Made by a program: the position numbers and the translations under genes
Notes under the pieces: generated by a model
What the model saw: only the letters and a program-made list of their open reading frames with translations
Databases searched by the model: none
Told to the model about the DNA's origin: nothing
Part shown: in pieces, positions 34,799 through 43,840 of the stretch
How positions within the stretch are numbered: position 1 is the stretch's first letter
How the letters are laid out: each line of letters starts with the position of its first letter
Source: Ignavibacteriales bacterium
Lineage (GTDB): Bacteria > Bacteroidota > Ignavibacteria > Ignavibacteriales > Ignavibacteriaceae
NCBI GenBank assembly: GCA_012517155.1
Contig: JAAYVN010000118.1
Coordinates: 1 to 64,000 of the forward strand
DNA length: 64,000 nt
Direction: 5' to 3'

Positions 34799-35943
34799 AA
34801 ACAGCAGTAATTCAAGGAAAAATAGTTACACCTTTTAGAACTTTAGAAAATTCAGTTATACTTATTGAGGATGGTATTATAAGTCAGTTGGGTCGTATCC
34901 CGGATGTAGAAATACCTGATGGAACCGAGATTATTGACTGCAGTGGGTTTATCATAACACCTGGATTTGTGGATCTTCTTTGTCATGGTGGCGGAGGAGC
35001 AAGTTTTGCTGATGAATCCACAGATTCTATTAAAATTGCGAGCGAGTATTTTCTTAAACACGGGTCAACCACTCTGCTTGCCTCACTTCATGCAAAACCC
35101 CATAGGTTACTGTTAAACGATCTTAGACGGGTCTCTGACTATATTTTGGAACATCCTGAATCAAACCTGTACGGAATTCATATGGAAGGACCCTTTCTTA
35201 ATAAAGAATTTAAAGGTGCGATGAATGAAGACTACCTATGGATTCCGTCTAAGAAATTATGGGATGATCTTTGGGAAGCTTCTCAAGGGACTATAAAATT
35301 AATGACAATTGCTCCTGAATTACCGGGGGCTTTAGATGTTATAAGGGAAGCTGCAAAAAAGGGCGTTGTTGTATCAATTGGACACTCAATGGCTACTTAT
35401 GCTGAGATTGAAGCGGCTATTGATAATGGAGCAGCGCACGTGACACATATCTTTAATGCTATGAAGCCACTTCATCACAGAAATCCGGGAGTGTTACTAA
35501 GCTCTCTGCTCCGCAATGAATTGAAAATCGAGCTTATTGCAGATACTTTTCATGTACATAATGCTGTAATGGAATTGCTTCTTAAATTAAAGGGCAGTGA
35601 TGGGATAATATTGATAACAGATTCTATTAAAGCAGGTGGCATGCATGAAGGAGAGTATGATTTTGCTGATCAGAAGGTTATAATGAAGGATAAAAAAGCG
35701 TTTTTACCGGATGGAACGCTTGCTGGTAGTACGCTTACTTTAAATACTGCAATCAGAAATATTACAAGACTTGGAAATGCTAAGATAAATGATGCCGTCA
35801 GAATGGCTTCACTGAATGGAGCTAAAGTATTGGGTATTTCAAGACAAAAAGGGGTTATTGCTGTTGGTAAAGATGCTGATATCGTAGTAATGGATTCTGA
35901 ATTTAATGTTGTTATGACATTGTTAAAAGGTAATAAGGTTTGA
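34795..35943 (+). CDS. nagA: N-acetylglucosamine-6-phosphate deacetylase
   Basis: 382-residue amidohydrolase that removes acetate from GlcNAc-6-P in amino-sugar recycling. Seen: I-T-P-G-F-V-D-L-L-C-H-G-G-G-G near the N-terminus, H-M-E-G-P-F (metal Glu), I-G-H-S-M-A-T-Y (metal His), H-V-T-H-I-F-N-A-M (second His) and the catalytic Asp in I-T-D-S-I-K-A-G-G. It starts with GTG, overlapping the rpe stop by 4 nt (GTGA), so translation is probably coupled. Position after the PASTA gene fits cell-wall amino-sugar turnover. No nagB is in the window. Confidence 0.94.
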   Translation: MKTAVIQGKIVTPFRTLENSVILIEDGIISQLGRIPDVEIPDGTEIIDCSGFIITPGFVDLLCHGGGGASFADESTDSIKIASEYFLKHGSTTLLASLHAKPHRLLLNDLRRVSDYILEHPESNLYGIHMEGPFLNKEFKGAMNEDYLWIPSKKLWDDLWEASQGTIKLMTIAPELPGALDVIREAAKKGVVVSIGHSMATYAEIEAAIDNGAAHVTHIFNAMKPLHHRNPGVLLSSLLRNELKIELIADTFHVHNAVMELLLKLKGSDGIILITDSIKAGGMHEGEYDFADQKVIMKDKKAFLPDGTLAGSTLTLNTAIRNITRLGNAKINDAVRMASLNGAKVLGISRQKGVIAVGKDADIVVMDSEFNVVMTLLKGNKV

Positions 35944-35950
35944 TGTTAAT

Positions 35951-36793
35951 TTGAATATTTCCACTAATAATTTAACGAAATTCCAAATTAAGGATAGAGA
36001 ATTTATTTTTAATCACCCAGTATTGATGGGAATTCTCAATGTTACTCCGGATTCCTTTTCTGATGGGGGAAAATATTTTAATACAGAAGAGGCGGTTAAG
36101 TCCGCATTATTAATGATTGATCAGGGAGTGGATATAATTGATATTGGAGGCGAATCTTCACGCCCGGGCTCGGATCCGGTTTCCGTGGATGAGGAACTTG
36201 CCAGGGTAGTTCCAGTTATTGAAAAATTGTTGTATCTGAGACCGGATGCAATTTTATCAGTTGACACTTATAAAAGTAGAGTGGCTAAAGAAGTTTTGGA
36301 TATGGGGGTTGATATAATTAATGACATTTCAGGTGGCAGATTGGATCCTGAGATCATTCTTACAGCTGCAAAATATGATGCAACTTTTGTTATAATGCAT
36401 TCCAAGTCTGTTCCAAAGGATATGCAGCAGTTCACGGATTACAATGACGTTATTGCTGAGATAAAGGATTTCTTTATCGAACGAATTGAAACTTCTCGTC
36501 AGTCAGGGATTAAAAATATTTTTCTGGATCCGGGTATCGGATTTGCAAAATCTGTTGAGCATAATTATAGAATAATAAATAAATTACACGAGTTTTCGTC
36601 ATTAGGTTTTCCTCTTCTTGTGGGTTTAAGTAGAAAATCTTTTATTGGGCAAACCATTGAACCTGATATAGAAAAAAGAGATTTTCCTTCCGCAATTCTG
36701 GAAACCATTGCAATACTTAATGGAGCAAAAATAATAAGAACTCATAACATCGCTAATTTTTTGACGGTGAAAAAAATATTTTCAAATTTATAA
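35951..36793 (+). CDS. folP: Dihydropteroate synthase
   Basis: 280 residues; condenses p-aminobenzoate with dihydropterin pyrophosphate in folate synthesis. Motifs: M-G-I-L-N-V-T-P-D-S-F-S-D-G-G, D-I-G-G-E-S-S-R-P-G, S-V-D-T-Y-K, N-D-I-S-G-G, D-P-G-I-G-F-A-K, G-L-S-R-K-S-F-I and a final R-T-H-N-I. The start appears to be TTG at 35951, 7 nt after nagA. The ATG at 35943 runs straight into a stop, and the next in-frame ATG would cut into the conserved core. It is followed closely by cdaA, a common neighbour in this group. Confidence 0.94.
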   Translation: MNISTNNLTKFQIKDREFIFNHPVLMGILNVTPDSFSDGGKYFNTEEAVKSALLMIDQGVDIIDIGGESSRPGSDPVSVDEELARVVPVIEKLLYLRPDAILSVDTYKSRVAKEVLDMGVDIINDISGGRLDPEIILTAAKYDATFVIMHSKSVPKDMQQFTDYNDVIAEIKDFFIERIETSRQSGIKNIFLDPGIGFAKSVEHNYRIINKLHEFSSLGFPLLVGLSRKSFIGQTIEPDIEKRDFPSAILETIAILNGAKIIRTHNIANFLTVKKIFSNL

Positions 36794-36799
36794 ATATCA

Positions 36800-37618
36800 A
36801 TGTTTGAATTATTTAAAATAGGTTTTCTCTCAGTAAATATACTTGATATAGTTGATATAGCAATTGTGGCTTATATCATTTATAAGTTGTATATGCTTCT
36901 AAAAGGAACTATTGCCTCACAAATATTTCTTGGTCTGGTTATTGTCATATTTTTATCATTTTCAGCACAGGCAATAAATCTTAAAGCAGTGAGTTATTTA
37001 CTGAAATTTGTAACTGATATTTGGATAATAGCATTCATTATATTATTTCAGCCGGAAATTAGACGACTTCTTGTAATTCTTGGAAGGAGTCCGCTTTTTA
37101 GATTCAGTCTTAAACAAGATACTGAATCTGCAATGATAATAACTGATGCAGTTTTTGAAATGGCACAGTTGCAGCATGGTGCACTCATAATTATTATTAA
37201 GTCGTCCGGTATTAAAGGTATAACTGAATCCGGAGAACAACTTAATGCCAAACTTAGTAAAAATTTATTAAAATCAATTTTCTATCCCCGCTCTCCCTTG
37301 CACGATGGTGCTGCGGTAATAAAAAATGATGTAATAGAAGCAGTTCGTTGTACAATGCCTTTGTCATTGACAACTACTCTTAATGGAATACCACTGGGGA
37401 TGAGGCACAGAGCTGGGTTGGGTATTTCTGAACAAGCAGATGTTATTGCCGTAATTGTTTCTGAAGAAACAGGAAGTATTTCTATAGCCGAAAATGGGAA
37501 ACTTACCAGGGGTCTTTCAAAAGAATCTTTGAAAAACAAATTAACTAAACTTCAGGGTTCTGATTTACAGGGTTCTCATACAAACATTTTCAAATCGATA
37601 TTTAGAAAGTCAAATTAA
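36800..37618 (+). CDS. cdaA: Membrane diadenylate cyclase (c-di-AMP synthase)
   Basis: 272 residues: three N-terminal membrane helices (to about 85) and a DisA_N cyclase domain. The catalytic motifs are D169-G170-A171 and R202-H203-R204, with E-E-T-G-S-I-S-I-A downstream. It makes c-di-AMP from two ATP; c-di-AMP controls potassium, osmotic balance and wall homeostasis. It lies 6 nt after folP. A partner such as CdaR is not in the window. The presence of a PASTA protein in the same gene run hints at shared envelope control, which is inference. Confidence 0.95.
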   Translation: MFELFKIGFLSVNILDIVDIAIVAYIIYKLYMLLKGTIASQIFLGLVIVIFLSFSAQAINLKAVSYLLKFVTDIWIIAFIILFQPEIRRLLVILGRSPLFRFSLKQDTESAMIITDAVFEMAQLQHGALIIIIKSSGIKGITESGEQLNAKLSKNLLKSIFYPRSPLHDGAAVIKNDVIEAVRCTMPLSLTTTLNGIPLGMRHRAGLGISEQADVIAVIVSEETGSISIAENGKLTRGLSKESLKNKLTKLQGSDLQGSHTNIFKSIFRKSN

Positions 37619-37630
37619 CTCCTTTTTTTT

Positions 37631-37638
37631 TATCTTTG
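37631..37638 (+). promoter_or_regulatory. TAnnTTTG -7 box upstream of the UPF0173 hydrolase gene
   Basis: TATCTTTG lies 62 nt before the ATG at 37701 and 12 nt after the cdaA stop. A T-run precedes it. No convincing -33 TTG is visible. Confidence 0.45.
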
Positions 37639-37700
37639 TAATTATTTATATTAAATATTAAATTAATTTAATTATAAAACTCATCCGTGAAAGGACAGTT

Positions 37701-38381
37701 ATGAAACTTAAATATTTTTCACATTCCGCATTCCAGATTACTGCTGAAAATGGGCTTAGGATTCTTATTGATCCCTTTTTTGACGGAAACCCTACTTCTC
37801 CAGTTTCTTCAAATGATGTGGAAACTGATTACATTATTCTTACGCATGCACACGGTGATCACCTTGGTGATGCCATAAAAATTGCTCAAAGATGCAATCC
37901 AACATTTATTTGCGTTAATGAACTATCAAATTACATGGCTGATAAGGGCTACAAAGCTCACAATATGCATATTGGTGGAAGTTACAGTTTCCCTTTTGGC
38001 AGTGTTAAATTTACTATTGCTCATCATGGTTCAATAACCCCAGATAACTTTTATGGTGGTCCCGCAGCTGGAGTGCTTGTTATGCTGGAAGGAAAAACGA
38101 TCTATCATACAGGTGATACTGGTTTGTTTTATGATATGAAATTAATTGGCGAAATAAATCCCGTTGATTATTTGCTATTACCAATTGGTGATAACTTTAC
38201 AATGGGAATTGATGATGCAGTAAAAGCAGTTGAACTTGTTAATCCAAAAGAAGCAGCTATTCCAATGCATTATAATACGTTTCCGCTTATAAACGCCGAT
38301 CCGCAGGTGTTCAAAGATAAACTCACAAATATCGGTAAATCCGGTATTATTATGGCTTTTGGAGACGAAATTAATCTATAA
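37701..38381 (+). CDS. UPF0173 metallo-beta-lactamase-fold hydrolase
   Basis: 226 residues with the MBL signature H49-A-H51-G-D53-H54, further metal ligands in I-A-H-H-G and Y-H-T-G-D-T-G, and a final P-M-H-Y-N-T motif typical of UPF0173 (YtkL-like) proteins. The family hydrolyses unknown substrates. It stands alone behind its own promoter and AAGGACAG site, 31 nt upstream of parA. Confidence 0.93.
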   Translation: MKLKYFSHSAFQITAENGLRILIDPFFDGNPTSPVSSNDVETDYIILTHAHGDHLGDAIKIAQRCNPTFICVNELSNYMADKGYKAHNMHIGGSYSFPFGSVKFTIAHHGSITPDNFYGGPAAGVLVMLEGKTIYHTGDTGLFYDMKLIGEINPVDYLLLPIGDNFTMGIDDAVKAVELVNPKEAAIPMHYNTFPLINADPQVFKDKLTNIGKSGIIMAFGDEINL

Positions 38382-38412
38382 CTCTATTTATATTCGAGCT
38401 GAAAACTGACTG

Positions 38413-39183
38413 ATGGGAAAAATAATTACAATTGCAAATCAAAAAGGCGGGGTTGGGAAAACAACCACCTCTATTAATCTTTCCGCTTCTTTAGCAACCG
38501 CCGAAAAAAAAGTTTTACTTATTGATATAGATCCACAAGGGAATTCATCATCAGGATTAGGTGTCTCAGATTATAAATCAACGATTTATGAGGTCCTTAT
38601 TGGCGAGGTCGGACCTGTTGAAGCTACAATGCCGACTCTGGTTCCTAACTTGTATTTAATTCCGTCAGATATTAACCTGGTTGGTGCTGAGATAGAAATG
38701 GTGGAATTTAAGGAAAGGGAACAGTACTTAAAAAAAAGAATTATTGATTTAAAAGAAAGTTATGATTATATTTTTATTGATTGTCCTCCTTCACTTGGCT
38801 TTCTTACTCTTAACTCTTTGACAGCATCAGATTCTGTGCTTATACCCGTCCAATGTGAGTACTTTGCACTTGAAGGACTTGGTCAACTGCTGAACACCAT
38901 TAATTTGGTAAAGCAGTACTATAATACTTCTCTTCAAATAGAAGGTGTGCTGCTAACCATGTACGATGTTCGTTTACGTCTTTCTCAGCAAGTTGCTGAA
39001 GAAATTAGAAGATATTTTGGAGAAAAAGTGTTCAATACAATTATTTATCGTAATGTTAAATTATCAGAAGCTCCTGGCTATGGTAAACCGGTTCTGCTTT
39101 ATGATGCTCTTTCTACCGGCGCTAAAAATTATATCTCACTTGCAGCTGAAATGTTGGGAGTTCTATCCGGTAAAGACGAATAA
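38413..39183 (+). CDS. parA: Chromosome-partitioning ATPase ParA/Soj
   Basis: 256 residues with the deviant Walker A box K-G-G-V-G-K-T-T (11-18), N-L-S-A-S-L-A, D-I-D-P-Q-G-N (Walker A') and F-I-D-C-P-P-S (Walker B). The short form without an N-terminal HTH is the chromosomal Soj type. With ParB it positions the replication origin. It is followed by parB after 19 nt. I found no good parS site in the window. Confidence 0.96.
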   Translation: MGKIITIANQKGGVGKTTTSINLSASLATAEKKVLLIDIDPQGNSSSGLGVSDYKSTIYEVLIGEVGPVEATMPTLVPNLYLIPSDINLVGAEIEMVEFKEREQYLKKRIIDLKESYDYIFIDCPPSLGFLTLNSLTASDSVLIPVQCEYFALEGLGQLLNTINLVKQYYNTSLQIEGVLLTMYDVRLRLSQQVAEEIRRYFGEKVFNTIIYRNVKLSEAPGYGKPVLLYDALSTGAKNYISLAAEMLGVLSGKDE

Positions 39184-39202
39184 AAAATAAAATTATTCTA
39201 TT

Positions 39203-40135
39203 ATGACAAAAAGCAAAATTGTTTTAGGAAGAGGCTTGGATGCCTTAATAAGACCTAAGGAAAATCTTGAGAATAAAGATTCATCTCTTGAGTCAAATCC
39301 CCAAAAGGAATCTATCTCACATGATACAAAATTTATAATGATTAATATTGAAGATATTGAGCATAATCCATTTCAACCGAGAACTATCTTTGAACCTGAA
39401 AAGATGGATGAACTCAAAAAATCAATTTTAATGAATGGACTGATTCAACCGGTTACTGTACGTTTACATGATGGAAAATACCAATTGGTTTCAGGGGAGA
39501 GAAGACTCCGTGCATGCCGTGATATTGGTTATAGAGAAATCCCTGCTTATATAATTAAGGTTCTTTCCGATGAGGCAATGCTTGCCATTGCTCTGATTGA
39601 AAATATCCAGAGAGAGCGATTAAATGCCATAGAAATTGCTCATGCATACAAAAGATTAATGGATGAATGTAAACTTAGCTACGATTCTATTGCTGAAAAA
39701 GTGGGTAAGGACAGGACAACTGTTGTTAATAGCATTCGACTTCTTAAATTACCTCTTGAAGTACAGGATGCCATCGTTAAAGAAGAAATTTCAATGGGTC
39801 ATGCGCGAGCTCTGATTAATCTTAATAATCCTATGCTCCTCAAGGAACTGGTCAATAAAATTAAGTCTGAACATTTATCCGTTCGGAAAATCGAACAACT
39901 GGTTAAGAAATACATTCAAATGGATCAAAATAATCATTCCATAAGGCCAGTTTTATTAGAAAGACCTCAAAAGGATGTCGGAATTTCTTCTGTAGAGGAT
40001 AATTTGAGAAAGATATTTGCTACAAAGATTATATGCAGGCATAATAGTAATGGTTCCGGATACATCCAAATTGAGTTTTACTCTAATGATGAATTAGAAA
40101 GATTGTTAGAACTTTTGCAGTCAATTGAAACATAA
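39203..40135 (+). CDS. parB: Chromosome-partitioning protein ParB/Spo0J
   Basis: 310 residues. The N-terminus K-I-V-L-G-R-G-L-D-A-L-I is the usual ParA-contact peptide. The CTPase/ParB core shows N-P-F-Q-P-R, S-G-E-R-R-L-R-A and E-N-I-Q-R-E-R-L-N; the HTH follows (K-V-G-K-D-R-T-T-V-V-N-S-I-R-L-L-K-L), then G-H-A-R-A-L. The end is a dimerisation tail. It overlaps the following DUF5683 gene by 11 nt. No ribosome site is obvious before the ATG. Confidence 0.96.
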   Translation: MTKSKIVLGRGLDALIRPKENLENKDSSLESNPQKESISHDTKFIMINIEDIEHNPFQPRTIFEPEKMDELKKSILMNGLIQPVTVRLHDGKYQLVSGERRLRACRDIGYREIPAYIIKVLSDEAMLAIALIENIQRERLNAIEIAHAYKRLMDECKLSYDSIAEKVGKDRTTVVNSIRLLKLPLEVQDAIVKEEISMGHARALINLNNPMLLKELVNKIKSEHLSVRKIEQLVKKYIQMDQNNHSIRPVLLERPQKDVGISSVEDNLRKIFATKIICRHNSNGSGYIQIEFYSNDELERLLELLQSIET

Positions 40136-40646
40136 TATATACATAATTTCTCTTTTTCTTCTTTTTACTTCCATATCTCTTTCACAAGAAGTCATTTCGG
40201 ATTCGGTTAAACTCAATAATTCTGATTTCCCTGAAGTTTCTGTTGAATCCAATGATAGTTTATTTATAATGACAAAATCTCCATGGGGCGCCATGCTTAG
40301 GAGTGCTGCTATCCCTGGTTGGGGACAGTTTTATAATGAATCCTATTGGAAAATTCCGGTTATTTGGGGAGTAATGGGTTGGTTTATTTATAACTGGATT
40401 GATAATAATAATAACTATCGGGATTATCGGGATCTCTATAATAATGATCCAAGCAATAGTAACAAACGACTTCGTGAGTTCTACCGGGATAACAGAGATT
40501 TATTTGCAATTTATTTAGGATTAACCTATGTAGCTAACCTTGTAGATGCTTATGTGGATGCGCATATGTTTGATTTCGATGTATCCGAAGATCCTGTTAG
40601 AAATTCTACTCAATTAAATATTAAATATTTCTTTGGGAGGAGATAA
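40125..40646 (+). CDS. DUF5683 envelope protein
   Basis: 173 residues. A signal peptide (M-K-H-N-I-Y-I-I-S-L-F...L-S-Q) leads to a short charged segment and then S-A-A-I-P-G-W-G-Q-F-Y-N-E-S-Y-W-K-I-P, the DUF5683 signature, with two membrane segments. The start is TTG inside parB, chosen because it gives a clean signal peptide. The family is often found beside parAB in Bacteroidota and relatives; its role is unknown, possibly linking chromosome segregation or wall synthesis to the envelope. Confidence 0.85.
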   Translation: MKHNIYIISLFLLFTSISLSQEVISDSVKLNNSDFPEVSVESNDSLFIMTKSPWGAMLRSAAIPGWGQFYNESYWKIPVIWGVMGWFIYNWIDNNNNYRDYRDLYNNDPSNSNKRLREFYRDNRDLFAIYLGLTYVANLVDAYVDAHMFDFDVSEDPVRNSTQLNIKYFFGRR

Positions 40647-41347
40647 TGATTGGTAGATTTATAATCTGTAAAAAGTGTAATGCTCAAAATCAACTATCTT
40701 CGCTTAATTGTTTGAACTGTTCTCAAATCTTGAGGGATAGAGTAGTAAATCTTGATTTCTTAAAAATAGTCTCCTTACTTATTGAAAATCCGGTTAAAGG
40801 TTTTAATTACATAATTTTATCTGAAAATAAAAATTTTATAACTCTCTTCCTCTTCTTTTTTATCTTTAAAACATCTCTGCTAAATTATTCAATTTCTCCT
40901 TATTTGGGTTTGTATATAAGATATTTCCCACTGACTCTATTCTATACAGTTATAATCACAATACTATTAATTGTTTTTATAATTATCTTAACAAAGTTTC
41001 TGTTTCGTCTGATTTTGGTAAAACTTCGAATTAAGGATTATTTTGCATTAATTATTTACCCGCTTTTCCCATTTTTCTTTTCACTTGTTTTATTATCGCT
41101 TCTTGAGTTAGCTGTCTTTGGAAACTATTTGTTTGAAATATCTCCAACGCCATTTGAAATCAAACCAGCACTTGCTTATATTTTTGTTATTTTTGAAATT
41201 TTATTATTACTCTGGAGTTTAGTACTATACGTAATAGCTTTTCAGAGAATAATACAAAGTAAACTACTCTCAGCTGTTATTGGTGTAATTGTTTTTTTTA
41301 TAATAGTTGTATTACCCCATTTGGTACTTTTTAATATAGTTAGATGA
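40646..41347 (+). CDS. Zinc-ribbon, Yip1-like multi-pass membrane protein
   Basis: 233 residues. The N-terminus carries a small zinc ribbon (C-K-K-C...C-L-N-C). About five membrane helices follow in a layout like the Yip1 domain family. GGGAGG lies just before the ATG, which overlaps the previous stop by 1 nt. Function is unknown; co-transcription with parAB and nadB is likely from spacing. Confidence 0.75.
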   Translation: MIGRFIICKKCNAQNQLSSLNCLNCSQILRDRVVNLDFLKIVSLLIENPVKGFNYIILSENKNFITLFLFFFIFKTSLLNYSISPYLGLYIRYFPLTLFYTVIITILLIVFIIILTKFLFRLILVKLRIKDYFALIIYPLFPFFFSLVLLSLLELAVFGNYLFEISPTPFEIKPALAYIFVIFEILLLLWSLVLYVIAFQRIIQSKLLSAVIGVIVFFIIVVLPHLVLFNIVR

Positions 41348-41363
41348 AGTAAATAGGTGTGTT

Positions 41364-42992
41364 ATGCAGATTAAAACTGATGTATTAATTATTGGAAGTG
41401 GGATAGCAGGACTTTTTGCCGCTATTAATTGCTCAGAATTTGCCGATGTCCTTCTTGTAACAAAAAAGGAAAAAACAGATTCAAACACCAATTATGCACA
41501 AGGAGGTATTGCTTCCGTCTTTGATCAGGCAGATTCCTTTGATAAACATTTCCATGACACAAATATTGCTGGTGCAGGTCTCTGTAATAAGAACATGGTA
41601 GAAATCATGGTTAAAGAGGGACCAGCAAGAATTCTGGAACTGATTGAAATAGGCACTCAATTTACTAAGATAAATGGACATCTCGATCTTGCTAAAGAAG
41701 GAGGTCATTCCCATGCTCGTATTGTACACGCAAAAGACCTCACCGGCAAAGAAGTTGAACGCGCTCTAATTGAAAAAGTGAACTCAATACCTAATATCAG
41801 ACTTATCGAAAACACTTTAGCAGTTAATTTAATTACTGAGCATAATATCGTCAACCTAAAACATCTTCCAATAAACAGTCGTCACTGTTTTGGAGCATAT
41901 ATCCTTGAAGTAAATAATAATCAGGTCATAACTGTTGTTTCTAAAGTTACGATTCTGGCAACTGGGGGACTTGGTCAAGTTTACCAACATACTACAAATC
42001 CATCAATTGCAACCGGAGATGGTTACGCAATGGCGTACAGAGCAGGAGCCAAAGTCGGTAATATGGAATTCATACAATTCCATCCGACTTCATTATATGA
42101 AAATTCCAAAAAAAACGCAAATACGCATGCTTTTTTAATTACCGAAGCTGTTAGAGGTTTTGGAGGGATATTAAGAACAAAAGATGGCAATGCGTTTATG
42201 AAATCGTATGACCCACGTTTGGAACTTGCTCCAAGGGATATTGTGGCGAGAGCTATTGACACTGAACTTAAAAAACATGGAGATGATTTTGTATATCTTG
42301 ATATTACCCATAAAAATTCGAATGAAATTATCGATCACTTCCCAAATATTTACGCTCATTGTTTAAGCGTTGGAATTGATATTACTAAAGATTTTATCCC
42401 CGTTGTTCCGGCAGCTCACTATGCATGCGGAGGTATTTTAGTCGATGAATATGCCAGGTCTTCTTTGAAGGGTTTGTATGCAACTGGAGAAGTTTCCATG
42501 ACCGGAGTGCATGGCGCAAACCGGCTCGCAAGCAACTCACTTCTTGAAGCTCTTGTTTTTTCTTATAGAGCATCTCTTGATATTAAAAAATCCCTGAATT
42601 CGTTTGTTCAGTCAAGTAATCATATTCCACCTTGGGATGACACTGGAACCCTCTCTGCTGATGAAAAAGTCTCCATCGTCCATGGCAAAAAAGAACTTAA
42701 ACAATTGATGTGGGACTATGTTGGTATTGTCCGTTCTGACCTCAGACTGGAATCGGCCGCACGAAGAATAAAAAATCTTTTTACCGAAGTAGAAGACTAT
42801 TATATGAAAACAAAAGTATTTTCGGATCTTATTGAACTCAGAAATCTTGTTACTTGTGCACATTTAATTGTTAAATCAGCTCAGATAAGAAAAGAAAGTA
42901 GGGGACTTCATTATACACTTGATTACCCGGACAAATTCCCTGAAAATATTGCTGAGAATACCATCGTTCAGAATACTTACCAAACTTCCTGA
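41364..42992 (+). CDS. nadB: L-aspartate oxidase
   Basis: 542-residue FAD enzyme that oxidises aspartate to iminoaspartate, first step of NAD synthesis. Seen: the FAD-binding G-S-G-I-A-G (11-16), N-Y-A-Q-G-G-I-A-S-V, H-S-H-A-R-I-V-H (substrate loop), A-T-G-G-L-G-Q-V-Y, and G-E-V-S-M-T-G-V-H-G-A-N-R-L-A-S-N-S-L-L-E-A-L. The signature separates NadB from succinate dehydrogenase flavoprotein. No nadA or nadC is present in the window. Confidence 0.95.
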   Translation: MQIKTDVLIIGSGIAGLFAAINCSEFADVLLVTKKEKTDSNTNYAQGGIASVFDQADSFDKHFHDTNIAGAGLCNKNMVEIMVKEGPARILELIEIGTQFTKINGHLDLAKEGGHSHARIVHAKDLTGKEVERALIEKVNSIPNIRLIENTLAVNLITEHNIVNLKHLPINSRHCFGAYILEVNNNQVITVVSKVTILATGGLGQVYQHTTNPSIATGDGYAMAYRAGAKVGNMEFIQFHPTSLYENSKKNANTHAFLITEAVRGFGGILRTKDGNAFMKSYDPRLELAPRDIVARAIDTELKKHGDDFVYLDITHKNSNEIIDHFPNIYAHCLSVGIDITKDFIPVVPAAHYACGGILVDEYARSSLKGLYATGEVSMTGVHGANRLASNSLLEALVFSYRASLDIKKSLNSFVQSSNHIPPWDDTGTLSADEKVSIVHGKKELKQLMWDYVGIVRSDLRLESAARRIKNLFTEVEDYYMKTKVFSDLIELRNLVTCAHLIVKSAQIRKESRGLHYTLDYPDKFPENIAENTIVQNTYQTS

Positions 42993-43024
42993 ATTTGTAG
43001 TTAGAACATTTTAAGTAATTTTAT

Positions 43025-43032
43025 TATTTTTG
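43025..43032 (+). promoter_or_regulatory. TAnnTTTG -7 box upstream of a small membrane protein gene
   Basis: TATTTTTG ends 21 nt before the ATG at 43054. An upstream TTTG (42994-42997) is 27 nt away, longer than the usual 19-21 spacing, so the pairing is doubtful. Confidence 0.4.
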
Positions 43033-43053
43033 TAAGTAAACAAATAATTATTT

Positions 43054-43581
43054 ATGACAAAATTATCTAAAACAGCTAAAATATTTCTTTTTTTGCTCGC
43101 AAGTTCAACAGTTATTTGGCTTGGTAATTCAATATCAAGAATGTTCTTTACTTATAATATTTTTCAAAGTCCCGATCTTGTCTTAAAGCCATTTCTTTCA
43201 GAAAATACTTTAAAACTGATATTTGTAATACATCAGCCTATGGTTTCTATTTCTATTTTTGCATACTTTGCAATGATTACATTTTTAATACTTTTTATAA
43301 TAACATCTCACTTAAAGTTGCGGGAAAATGGATGGCTATTTATTTCTCTAATTTTAGTATTTATTACTGCGCCATTTGAGATATTTTTAATAGTTAAAGA
43401 TTTTGATCTCCTAATGACTCTTTTCTATACTGATTATGACTTGACCCACGTTATGAAAATTATCCTCCAGAGATACTCTGTTATGGGTAGTTTCATTATT
43501 TTAGAAGTTCTTGCCTATTTCGCTGTTATATTTCTTTTTATTCTCCAACCTCTCACCAAGAAATTTTCAAATGAAACTTAA
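43054..43581 (+). CDS. Small multi-pass membrane protein, unknown
   Basis: 175 residues with four predicted membrane helices (about 10-30, 65-90, 95-115, 140-165) and short charged tails. I do not recognise the family and see no conserved polar motif in the membrane that would suggest transport or catalysis. It overlaps the next small gene by 11 nt. Confidence 0.7.
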   Translation: MTKLSKTAKIFLFLLASSTVIWLGNSISRMFFTYNIFQSPDLVLKPFLSENTLKLIFVIHQPMVSISIFAYFAMITFLILFIITSHLKLRENGWLFISLILVFITAPFEIFLIVKDFDLLMTLFYTDYDLTHVMKIILQRYSVMGSFIILEVLAYFAVIFLFILQPLTKKFSNET

Positions 43582-43840
43582 GGAAAAAGAGTTCGAAGAG
43601 ATATTGGAGGAGTTAAAATCCCTCGTTAATCAACTTGGAGCTACTCTACGGATTGAAAATGGCGATTTTAAGGGGGGGTATTGTTTAATGAAAGAAAAAA
43701 AAATTATAGTAATTAATAAATTGACAAATTCTCAGAGAAGAGCGATAATTCTTTCTACAGCTCTGAAAGAACTCGGAATAGATAACATCTATGTCCAACC
43801 AAAACTTAGAGAGATTATCGATAATTTGGTCGAGGAATAA
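43571..43840 (+). CDS. Small hypothetical protein next to aroQ
   Basis: The ATG at 43571 is preferred over the TTG at 43511 because it overlaps the upstream gene only slightly and gives a compact 89-residue protein. The protein is a helix (K-E-F-E-E-I-L-E-E-L-K-S-L-V), then beta strands (G-D-F-K-G-G-Y-C-L-M-K-E-K-K-I-I-V-I-N), then a C-terminal helix. I know no function for it. Tight coupling to aroQ (1-nt overlap, TAATG) suggests a constitutive housekeeping role. Confidence 0.75.
   Translation: MKLKEKEFEEILEELKSLVNQLGATLRIENGDFKGGYCLMKEKKIIVINKLTNSQRRAIILSTALKELGIDNIYVQPKLREIIDNLVEE

Noticed and set aside
35432-35447. parS-like sequence centred on CACGTGA about 3 kb from parA
   Set aside because: Only 10 of 16 positions match the parS consensus and the bases encode the conserved A-A-H-V-T-H segment of NagA, so the match is explained by coding constraint.
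43511-43570. TTG start extending the small protein before aroQ
   Set aside because: The added residues are read from inside the upstream membrane gene and look like shadow translation; the ATG at 43571 gives a sensible overlap.
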